DNA of 64,000 bases. Origin: Chloropicon primus. Lineage: Eukaryota; Chlorophyta; Chloropicophyceae; Chloropicales; Chloropicaceae. Shown here piece by piece: positions 10,901-18,177 of the stretch; positions within the stretch are counted from its first letter, which is position 1, and each line of letters starts with the position of its first letter. A model generated the notes under the pieces. That model ran no database searches. It was given only the letters and a program-made list of their open reading frames with translations, and was not told the DNA's origin. Position numbers and translations under genes: made by a program. Location: positions 1,178,001-1,242,000 of the forward strand of contig CP060754.1 in the NCBI GenBank assembly GCA_023205875.1. Direction: 5' to 3'.

Positions 10901-11637
10901 CGTACATGGATAAGTTCAGGGAAGCCATCACGGAAGTGGGCAATGCTCTCGGCTTCGTTCGAATGATGAGGCTCGGAGCGATGCGTTACTGCAGCCAAGC
11001 TACCGAGTTCCTGCCGACCCACGAGTATCCCTCCTCGGGGGAGGAGAACTTGAGCTTCACCGCGCAAGCGCAGGGGGAAATGGACGACACCTTGGTCCTG
11101 GACTGCACGAAGCAGGTGGACTCCCTTGTAGAGAACCTTCAGACCAAGTCAGCGGAAACTTTGGATTACCTCAACCTCCTCGTCTCGGTGTTCTCCAAGG
11201 AGCTGTGCAACGAAAGGTTTTCTCATCTGCAAGACTTTCACATTATCATCCCTTCGGTGACCCTGAACGCGGTGGAGAGCCTGCTCAGAGGCAAAGAGAA
11301 GCTGAGCAAGAGGGGCGTGGACAGCGAGGCCACGTTCAGCGACGATGGCTTCGCCCTTGGTTTGGCATACCTCCTGCGCGTCCTGAAGCAGGTCAAGGTG
11401 TTTAATGACATCCACTGGTTCGACGCGGTCAGAAAGTATTACGTCGCGGAGAAGGAGAAGCTCTTGGCCTCCAAGCAGACGGTCAGGAGGTCCAGCTTCT
11501 TCGGCGGCAAGGCTGCGACGAGCGAGGAGGCTCACAACACGCAGCTCCTCCTTGCGAGGCACGAGGGGCATCTCGAGGAGTTCAACTTCCTCGAGTGGAC
11601 CCTCAGGGCCGCGAACACGTTCTTCCACAACCAGTGA
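7967..11637 (+). CDS. WASHC4: WASH complex subunit 4 (SWIP / strumpellin- and WASH-interacting protein)
   Basis: Exon 1 is a 22-bp coding exon (7967-7988, residues MASLPLP plus one base), followed by a 158-bp GT-AG intron and a single large exon 8147-11637; 1,170 residues in all, matching human SWIP (about 1,170). The frame is open upstream of 8147 but has no ATG, which forces this model. The family signature is strong in the middle and C-terminal regions. SPIAFHTSLTSIRDQITHYL lies near residue 728, followed at once by NQTFYNHTAIGLQNWKTY. NTISIRHIANSIRSHGIGI lies near 835, and a YPFERAVNFNKDIRKLGVT run near 900. The WASH complex activates Arp2/3 on endosomes for cargo sorting; SWIP is a structural subunit. 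No other WASH subunit is in this window. The gene is tandem to GH25 and convergent with the DUF3181-like gene. Confidence 0.95.
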
Positions 11638-11764
11638 AGGACAAACGCCGCACATTGCGTCAAAATTCTTTAATACCCCCATTTGTATATACGATGTTAA
11701 CACAACACAACGGCGTTGCCGCCTCGTCCCATTGCCTTGCCTGTTTTGTCTTGATTGTCTTCTT

Positions 11765-12277
11765 CTACCTGTCGTCCATCCACTCCTCGATGGCCCTCGT
11801 GAGGTCGTACATGCAAGTCTTTCCAATGGAGTCGAGGAGGGAGACCTTGACCTTCCCTCCGCCGAGGTCCAAGGGGATCGCCTTCATCACGGCCTTGATC
11901 TCCGCCTCGTCCACCCTGCCGCTCGCCACCACCTTCTCCCCAATCTGTTGCGCGAGAACGTTGTGCATCCTGATCTCAGAGCTCCCGCCGACCTTGATGT
12001 CCTTCACGTACAGGTGCCACCCGTTCACGTCCACGTAGACCTCGCCCCCCATCTTGTACGCCAGATCCTCGAACGCGTTCAGCTTCTTCTTCATCCCATC
12101 AGCGGACACGAAGTTCGCCAGATCCACGAAACTTCCCAGGACATCCTTCCCGGGGTTACTCGCTCTTGGCCTCAACCTCGCCTGGTGGAAGAGTTGGCGC
12201 TGAGGACGGCTCCCAACACACGACGGGATCATCCTCCCGCCAGGCAACACCCTCCCGCACCCCAACACGCTCGACAT
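11765..12277 (-). CDS. DUF3181-like plastid protein
   Basis: 170 residues from the first in-frame ATG at 12277; the frame extends 13 codons further without Met. The N-terminal ~55 residues are rich in Arg, Ser, Pro and Gly and look like a transit peptide. The mature part reads GGEVYVDVNGWHLYVKDIKV near residue 85 and AIPLDLGGGKVKVSLLDSI near 140. That matches my memory of the short cyanobacterial/plant DUF3181 family (motifs Y-x-D-V-x-x-W-H-L-Y-L and LGGG). The function is unknown. It is divergent from hisD and shares its promoter region. The assignment is by motif recall; a profile search would settle it. Confidence 0.65.
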   Translation of the reverse strand: MSSVLGCGRVLPGGRMIPSCVGSRPQRQLFHQARLRPRASNPGKDVLGSFVDLANFVSADGMKKKLNAFEDLAYKMGGEVYVDVNGWHLYVKDIKVGGSSEIRMHNVLAQQIGEKVVASGRVDEAEIKAVMKAIPLDLGGGKVKVSLLDSIGKTCMYDLTRAIEEWMDDR

Positions 12278-12343
12278 CCTCTCCCTCGCTCTCGTCCCCG
12301 TCCCTTCCCAAACCAAACCAAAATCCTCACTACGGCGTCAAAT

Positions 12344-12394
12344 CTTTCGAGCGACGGCTCTTTCGAAAGCCAAAGAGATGACGCTTCCGTCTGT
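12344..12394 (+). promoter_or_regulatory. Divergent-promoter element, copy 2 (DUF3181/hisD)
   Basis: One of the two best full-length copies. It contains TTTCGAGCGACGGCTC, then TTTCGAAAG, a 5-base spacer, GAGATGACGCTTCCG and TCTGTG. It lies 67 bp from the minus start and 126 bp from the plus start. The identity with copy 3 extends over nearly 60 bp, starting at GTCAAATC. Confidence 0.75.
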
Positions 12395-12519
12395 GCCACT
12401 CTCCTTCGTATCCCTCGCCCTCTCCTCCAGATACCGCCCTCGCTTTCGTCCTCCTCGTTCGATCTGATCTCCAGCTCCAGTCACAAGAGCAAGGAAGAGC
12501 AGAGAGAGAGAGAGCGAGG

Positions 12520-14046
12520 ATGAGAGGCGCAGGTGTGAGGACGAGGGGCAAGAGCGTTGTGGCGTTGCGTTCGGGGGAGCCGTTGCGGAGGAGGAAGGGT
12601 TGCGTCGGTAACGGACGGCGCGGCGTTACGGTCGTTCTCCGTGGAAGGCCAGGGGAAAGTCACGTTTGTTGTTGGAAAGGAAGGAGGACGAGGATGAGGA
12701 TGATGGCGACGGAAGCGGTGAGTCCATCGTCGGCGTCGTTGTTGTTGAAGGAGTACGAGTGGAGGGACATGGACGAGGCGGACAAGGAGAGCGTCGTGCA
12801 GAGGCCTCGGATTGACTTTGGGTCGATAAGTGACATCGTGGGTCCCATCGTGGAGGACGTGAGGGTGAGGGGAGACGAGGCGGTGAAGGAGTTGACGAAG
12901 AAGTTCGATAGGTGCGACCTGGAGGAAGTCTGTGTCGAGATGAGTCAAGTGGATTGGCCGGAGGGGCTTGGCAAGGAGGTCACGGATGCGTTCGACACTG
13001 CGTACGAGAACATCAAACTGTTTCACGAGGCACAAAGGCAGGAGGAGCTCAAGGTGGAGACGATGCCTGGGGTGACCTGCAGGAGGATGAGCAGGCCCAT
13101 CGGGAGCGTGGGGTGCTACGTTCCTGGGGGGACGGCGATCTTGCCCTCCACCGTCCTCATGCTTGCTCTTCCGGCAAAGGTCGCTGGCTGCAAAACCATT
13201 GTGATGGCGACTCCGCCCAGGCAGGACGGGAGCATCTCTCCCGAGGTCCTGTACTGCGCGAAGAAGATTGGGGTCACGCACCTGCTCAAGGCGGGGGGAG
13301 CCCAGGCGGTGGCCGCCATGGCTCACGGGACGGAAACGTGCCCAAAGGTGGACAAAATCGCTGGTCCGGGGAACCAGTTCGTGACGGCAGCGAAAATGCA
13401 GCTACAGAACAGCGAGGCGATGGTGGCCATAGACATGCCGGCCGGGCCGAGCGAGGTGCTCGTCATCGCGGACGGGGGCGCCGACCCCGCCCACGTGGCG
13501 GCGGACGTCTTGTCCCAAGCAGAGCACGGGGCGGACTCTCAGTCCGTCCTCGTCGCCATCAAAGGGGTGGACATGGAAAAGGTGCAGGAGGAGATCAGGA
13601 CCCAGCTGGCGAAGTTGCCGAGGAACGAGGCCGCCTCCAAGGCCCTGACTCACTCGTTCGCGGTCAGGGTGGACTCCCTGGAGGAGGCTTGCGAGTTCTC
13701 TAATATCTATGCCCCGGAGCACCTGATCGTGAACGTGGAGGGGGCGGAGAGGTGCTTGGACATGGTAGAGAATGCGGGAAGCGTCTTCCTGGGCCGGTGG
13801 ACCCCAGAGAGCGTGGGAGACTACGCGAGCGGGACGAACCACACCCTCCCAACGTATGGCTACGCCAAGATGTACTCTGGGGTCTCCTTGGACACCTTCC
13901 TGAAGAAGATCACGGTCCAGAGCCTGAGCAAGGAGGGTCTCAAGGGCTTGGGCCCCGCCGTGGAAATCATGGCCGAGGTGGAGGGTCTCGAGGCCCACAA
14001 GCAAGCCGTCACAATGAGGCTCAAGAGCATTCATGAGGGTCACTAA
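12520..14046 (+). CDS. hisD: Histidinol dehydrogenase, plastid-targeted
   Basis: Intronless, 508 residues. It catalyses the last two steps of histidine synthesis, L-histidinol to L-histidine, with two NAD+. The first ~65 residues are Arg-rich with few acidic residues, a plastid transit peptide. Core motifs are all present: [20 protein letters not shown] near residue 195, [14 protein letters not shown] near 280, [13 protein letters not shown] near 305, the zinc-ligand helix [15 protein letters not shown] near 327 (Gln and His ligands), [10 protein letters not shown] near 395 and [20 protein letters not shown] near 425 (including the Asp of the active site). The ATG follows a GA-rich leader. 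It is divergent from the DUF3181-like gene, with a strong copy of the shared element between them. Confidence 0.97.
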   Translation: MRGAGVRTRGKSVVALRSGEPLRRRKGCVGNGRRGVTVVLRGRPGESHVCCWKGRRTRMRMMATEAVSPSSASLLLKEYEWRDMDEADKESVVQRPRIDFGSISDIVGPIVEDVRVRGDEAVKELTKKFDRCDLEEVCVEMSQVDWPEGLGKEVTDAFDTAYENIKLFHEAQRQEELKVETMPGVTCRRMSRPIGSVGCYVPGGTAILPSTVLMLALPAKVAGCKTIVMATPPRQDGSISPEVLYCAKKIGVTHLLKAGGAQAVAAMAHGTETCPKVDKIAGPGNQFVTAAKMQLQNSEAMVAIDMPAGPSEVLVIADGGADPAHVAADVLSQAEHGADSQSVLVAIKGVDMEKVQEEIRTQLAKLPRNEAASKALTHSFAVRVDSLEEACEFSNIYAPEHLIVNVEGAERCLDMVENAGSVFLGRWTPESVGDYASGTNHTLPTYGYAKMYSGVSLDTFLKKITVQSLSKEGLKGLGPAVEIMAEVEGLEAHKQAVTMRLKSIHEGH

Positions 14047-14163
14047 ATTCTTTTAACTTCCCTCAGTCCAGTCCAGTCAGCAGTCTCTCTGGTCTGCACC
14101 ACCACCACCATCATATTCTCCTCCCGGGTCCCCTCTTATCGTCCTCCTCGGGACACCACCACC

Positions 14164-14195
<32 letters not shown>

Positions 14196-14394
14196 CGGAG
14201 AGAGAATGAAGAGATAGAGAATGAAGAGAGAGAATGAAGAGAGAGAGAGACCAGTACATTCCCAATCACCCCTCCCCCTCCTTCCCCTCCCCTCCCCTCC
14301 TTCACATCCTCCTCCTCAATCCTCCTCCAAGGTGATCTCAAAGCTCAAAGCTTCACAGAGAGAGAGAGAGAGGAGGTAATAGGATTAGGGTAGG
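14047..14394. repeat. Intergenic gap with (CAC)n(AAC)n and GA-rich microsatellites
   Basis: Between hisD and the gamma-SNAP gene, both on the plus strand. It carries a CAC run followed by an AAC run at about 14152-14196, then GAGA blocks with an AGAGAATGA motif repeated at 14200-14245 and a final GAGAGA tract at 14357-14374 just before the gamma-SNAP ATG. No shared divergent element is seen. No gene is supported. Confidence 0.7.
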
Positions 14395-15487
14395 ATGACG
14401 GAGGAGGCGCGGAAGCTTGTGAAGAAGGCGGCGAAGCTGCTTCAGCCCTCGATGCTCGCCCTTCGAATGAAGCCGGACTGGGACCAGGCGACGCCCATGT
14501 TCGAGGAAGCAGCGAAAGTTTTCTTGAGGTACAAGCAATTTAAGGATGCACAGTACTCGTACGAAAGGGCTTCGGAAGGGCAGCAGAGGCTCGGGTCCGA
14601 GCTCCATGCCGTGAAGCACCTCGAGGCGGCGGCTGAGTGCGCCTGCAAGGACAAGCGCCACGACGACGCTTGCAACTTGTATCGAGCTGCCTACGAAACT
14701 TTTGCAGGCATCGGGAAGATTGCCATGGGAGCTGCCGCTTTGTCAAGGTGGGTTGGAGTCGCCGAGCCACGACGGGCGTTAACTCGAGACTGCTGACACG
14801 TTTCTTTCTGCCTGTCCCTCTTTGTTTCCTGGTTGACCGATTTTGCCTCCGTCGTTTGCTCTTCATCTCTGCAGAGGCGCCAAGCTCCTTTCCGAGGAAG
14901 GGAAGACGGAGCTCGTGAAGAGCCTGTACGAGATGGCACTGGAAGCTATCGAGGATGAGGGTGGAGTGGACAGCTCGAGCGCGGGATCCCTGGTTGTCAC
15001 GAGCCAGGACCTCTTCGGATCGTACACGAAGCTCCTGGTGGAGGCCAAGCTGTTCCAGGACGCCGCGAGGAACGAGCTGCGTTACGCGGCCTTTGTCAAC
15101 TCCCTTTCGTCTTTCAATGGGACGAGGTCCCTCTGCCGGGCTTACCTGCAAGCCATCGTTCTCAATCTCGTGGCTGGTGGCGGTCAGGAGGCTCTCGCTA
15201 CCTGGAACGATTGCTTTGAAGTGGAAGGATTCATGTCGTCGAAGACTGCTTCGTACGCCCAGGACCTCCTGGACGCGTGCAGGACTGGGGACTACAAGCA
15301 CTTCATGGACTGTGTACAAAACGGGGGAGTGCTCTACGAGTTGGACAACAGCATTGCCAGGCTTCTGAAAAAGGTGAGCGAGGCCACGTTCGACCAGGTG
15401 GCGAGCGGCGTCGGTGCCCAAACCCTCACGGTCGATCAGTTGGCACAGCAAGGCGCGGGAGGGGCCGAGGAAGAAGACTTGTGCTGA
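14395..15487 (+). CDS. NAPG: Gamma-SNAP, vesicle fusion adaptor (2 exons)
   Basis: Exons 14395-14747 and 14875-15487; the 127-bp GT-AG intron splits an Arg codon; 321 residues. SNAPs form a helical TPR-like solenoid that recruits NSF to SNARE complexes. The N-terminal half has the repeat pattern KPDWDQATPMFEEAAKVFLR, KDAQYSYERASEG and DDACNLYRAAYETFAGIGK, with alternating small residues. The gamma rather than alpha type is supported by YAQDLLDACRTGDYKHFMDC near residue 255 and the acidic C-terminus ending EEEDLC, close to the YSGGLC-type end of animal gamma-SNAP. Alpha-SNAPs instead carry a Leu-rich C-terminal NSF activator. It is convergent with ATPAF1 (126 bp gap, AT-rich at 15555-15580). 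Confidence 0.85.
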
Positions 15488-15612
15488 GGCTCTTCCGGAA
15501 AAGAAAAGAGAAAAGTAAAGGGAAGCGCGCCCGTTTCTTCTTCTCTTTTTGTTATGTATATTATTTTAATATTATTTTCTGCCAGGTCCCGGCCCTGGTC
15601 TGATCGCCCCCT

Positions 15613-16380
15613 TTAAGCCAAGAAGCCGAGGTGTTTGATGTAGGCCTTGAAATCGAACTGGCTGCTCGCGTGGTTGAAGGTCTTCACCCACCTCGCGTAC
15701 TTCTCCGGGTGGAGGTAGTGGTCGTATACCCTCTTCGTCAGCATCCTTGCCTCGAATGCGTTGATCAGCTTTGGGCTGGACACGTCCCCTCGGACCAGCA
15801 CGATGTCCTTCTTCGCCAGCTCGGTGTAGTGCGTGAGAGTAAGGTGGGAGTTCGCGGTCATGGAGTTGCCCTGGAACTCCTCCAGCGAGGTGAAGAGGGC
15901 GAGCTTGGACTGCGGATTTTGCAACTGCCACTGGACGACGAGGGTCACGTAGCCCTCCGGCTTTTCCAGGGGCACGACGAAGATGGGGCTCTCCTGCGCG
16001 TTCCTCAGAAGCCGCTTGTACTCGTTTCTCGTCAGCGTGTGCCCAATACGTCCCATCCTCTCGTCCTCGTGGAACTTCATCCACGTCCGTTCAATGTACT
16101 CCCTGCTCTGCCCCGCAAACGTCTCCAGCTTCACCACCTTGTCCAGGGTCGTCGGGGAGGGCGGGGACTGCCAGCCCCCTTCCCCGGGCATCCCCACCAG
16201 ACCCGAGTACCCCCTCGCAAAAGTCCAGGAGGAGGAGGTGGTGGCGGTGGTGGTGGTGGTGGCCACTACTAAGGGATCCGCGGTTCCAGCTTCACCGAGG
16301 ACCGACCTTGCGACCCCCCGGCGCACGAGCTCGCAAGCTCTCTTCCCAAGTTGACCGCCGCGCAACATCATCATCCTCAT
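15613..16380 (-). CDS. ATPAF1: Mitochondrial F1-ATPase assembly factor ATP11/ATPAF1
   Basis: 255 residues from the ATG at 16380; the frame continues upstream without Met except non-ATG codons. ATP11 binds free beta subunit of F1 and prevents aggregation during assembly in the mitochondrial matrix. The N-terminus (MRMMMLRGGQLGKRACELVR) is an amphipathic presequence. Family marks: LDKVVKLETFAGQSREYIE near residue 75, then TWMKFHEDE; FVVPLEKPEGYVTLVVQWQ near 130; SHLTLTHYTELAKKDIVLVR near 180, ending GD. The latter is the best-conserved block of the ATP11 family. A GGT/ACC-rich stretch at 16225-16262 encodes a Thr-rich linker. It is divergent from MTHFR. Confidence 0.96.
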   Translation of the reverse strand: MRMMMLRGGQLGKRACELVRRGVARSVLGEAGTADPLVVATTTTTATTSSSWTFARGYSGLVGMPGEGGWQSPPSPTTLDKVVKLETFAGQSREYIERTWMKFHEDERMGRIGHTLTRNEYKRLLRNAQESPIFVVPLEKPEGYVTLVVQWQLQNPQSKLALFTSLEEFQGNSMTANSHLTLTHYTELAKKDIVLVRGDVSSPKLINAFEARMLTKRVYDHYLHPEKYARWVKTFNHASSQFDFKAYIKHLGFLA

Positions 16381-16552
16381 CCTCGTCAACAACAACAACA
16401 ACAACAAGAGGTGTCACTTCAATCGCAAGATGTTCTCCACGACAACAACAACCTTTCCCTCTCCTTGACGCCCTCAGCCGAGAGACCCCGTTCACCTTCC
16501 CTTCCTTCGAACGCAAGAACCTCTTCCTCCAATTAATAACCCCTCGGTCAAA

Positions 16553-16602
16553 TCCTTCGAGCGAGGGCTCTTTCGAAACACTGAGACACGACGCTTCCGT
16601 GT
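16553..16602 (+). promoter_or_regulatory. Divergent-promoter element, copy 3 (ATPAF1/MTHFR)
   Basis: Contains CCTTCGAGCGAGGGCTC, TTTCGAAACACTGAGACA, then CGACGCTTCCGTGTGT. It shares nearly 60 bp with copy 2, with only scattered changes. It sits 173 bp from the ATPAF1 ATG and about 170 bp from the MTHFR ATG, close to the middle of the intergenic region. Confidence 0.75.
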
Positions 16603-16735
16603 GTCACGCTATCTCCCTCCCTCCGTCCCTCTCCCTCCTCCCGATCGCTTTCTCCCTCCCTACCTCTCCTCTCCTCCCCGATCGACGATCGAAGCGGCGG
16701 AGATCACACAATCTGATAAAGCCGGCGCGATCGAT

Positions 16736-16769
<34 letters not shown>

Positions 16770-18116
16770 ATGAAGATATCGGAAAAGCTGGAGGAGTGCA
16801 CCAAGAATGGACAGGTGTACTTCAGCTTCGAATACTTTCCACCCAAAACGGAAGAGGTAAGCTGCCAGCCTTTCCATTTCCATGCTTTTCGTTTCGATTC
16901 TCTTTCTTCTTTGCCGTTTGTTGTTTCATTTTCACTCTTTTTTTGTGTGTGGAAGCAAGAAAGAAACGCAGACGGGATGGCCTCGAACGAAATCATCTAA
17001 AGGAGCCGGATGGGCTGACGCTTTCGTTTCGTTTCGTTTCGTTTCGTTTCTTTTTTTTCTTCGGCTTCCCATTGCCATCTTCCTCTTCCTCGTCGTCGTC
17101 GTCATGGTCATGGTCATGGTAATTCAGGGAGTGAACAACTTGTTCCCGAGAATGAAGAAGATGGTTTCGTACGGACCTCAGTTCTGCGACATCACGTGGG
17201 GAGCGGGAGGAAGCACGGCTGATTTGACGCAGGACATTGCCACCCGAATGCAGAAGGAGATTGGTGTCGAGACCATGATGCACTTGACTTGCACCAACAT
17301 GATGCCAGAAAAGGTGACTGTGGCTCTGGAGAAGTGCAAGGAGGCGGGCATCGATAACATCCTGGCTCTTAGGGGTGATCCACCAAAAGGTAGGTCGGGA
17401 ACACCAAGGGATCTGTTCCCTTCTTGCGTTGTGCGACGCAGGCAGAGGAGGTTCTGACTCTAGAGCTTTTCTTTTTTTCAGGCCAAGAAAAGTGGGAGGC
17501 CGTCGAGGGAGGCTTTGAGTGCGCCCTCGATCTCGTGAAATTCATTAGGGAGAAGCACGGCGACTTCTTCGGCATCGGCGTGGCCGGCTACCCAGAGGCC
17601 CACCCTGATGCCATCTGCGACGATCCAGAGCAGTTCGCGAAGAACTACCAGGGGGAGCTCGAGTATCTGAAGAAGAAGATTGACGCCGGCGGCCAGATGA
17701 TCATCACGCAGCTCTTCTACGACTGCGGGACCTTCCTCAAGTTTGTCAAGGACTGCAGGAACATCGGGATCAACTGCCCTATCTTGCCTGGAATCATGCC
17801 CATCCAGTCCTATGGCGGCTTCATGCGCATGACCGGGTTCTGCAAGACCAAGGTGCCCCAGGAGATTCTCAACACGCTCGAGCCAATCAAGGACAACCCA
17901 GAGGCGGTGAAGAAGTACGGCATCCACCTCGCAACGCAGATGTGCAAAACTCTCATCGAGGCCGGGACTCCAGGACTCCACATGTACTCCCTGAACCAGG
18001 ACAAGGCCGTCCTTGGGATCCTCGGTGGACTGGGACTGATCTCCATCGAGGAGCCAGCAAAGAACCCCACGCCGGCGATTGAGGAGAAGAAGGAGGAGGA
18101 GAAAGCGAAGGCATAA
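16770..18116 (+). CDS. MTHFR: Methylenetetrahydrofolate reductase, catalytic domain only (3 exons)
   Basis: Exons 16770-16856, 17128-17389 and 17482-18116; introns of 271 and 92 bp (GT-AG). The protein has 327 residues. It reduces 5,10-methylene-THF to 5-methyl-THF, the methyl donor for MetH, whose gene lies at 59 kb. Motifs: [14 protein letters not shown] near residue 15 (the Glu at the folate site), [15 protein letters not shown] near 50, THLTC-type block [10 protein letters not shown] near 80, [12 protein letters not shown] near 105, [14 protein letters not shown] near 145, [15 protein letters not shown] near 190 and [13 protein letters not shown] near 225. It ends soon after [20 protein letters not shown] with a Lys/Glu-rich tail. 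The roughly 250-residue C-terminal SAM-binding regulatory domain of plant, fungal and animal MTHFR is absent, because a clean stop follows the tail. A (GA)n leader directly precedes the ATG. Confidence 0.95.
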
Positions 18117-18177
18117 ATAACCAAGCAAAAAGTGTTTGTTGTGTCGCAAATAATCATGCATTATTATTTTCTCTTTA

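Noticed and set aside
11405-12523. 372-codon plus-strand frame crossing WASHC4 3' end and the DUF3181-like gene
   Set aside because: Low-complexity Arg/Ser/Pro translation, overlaps two supported genes in other frames.
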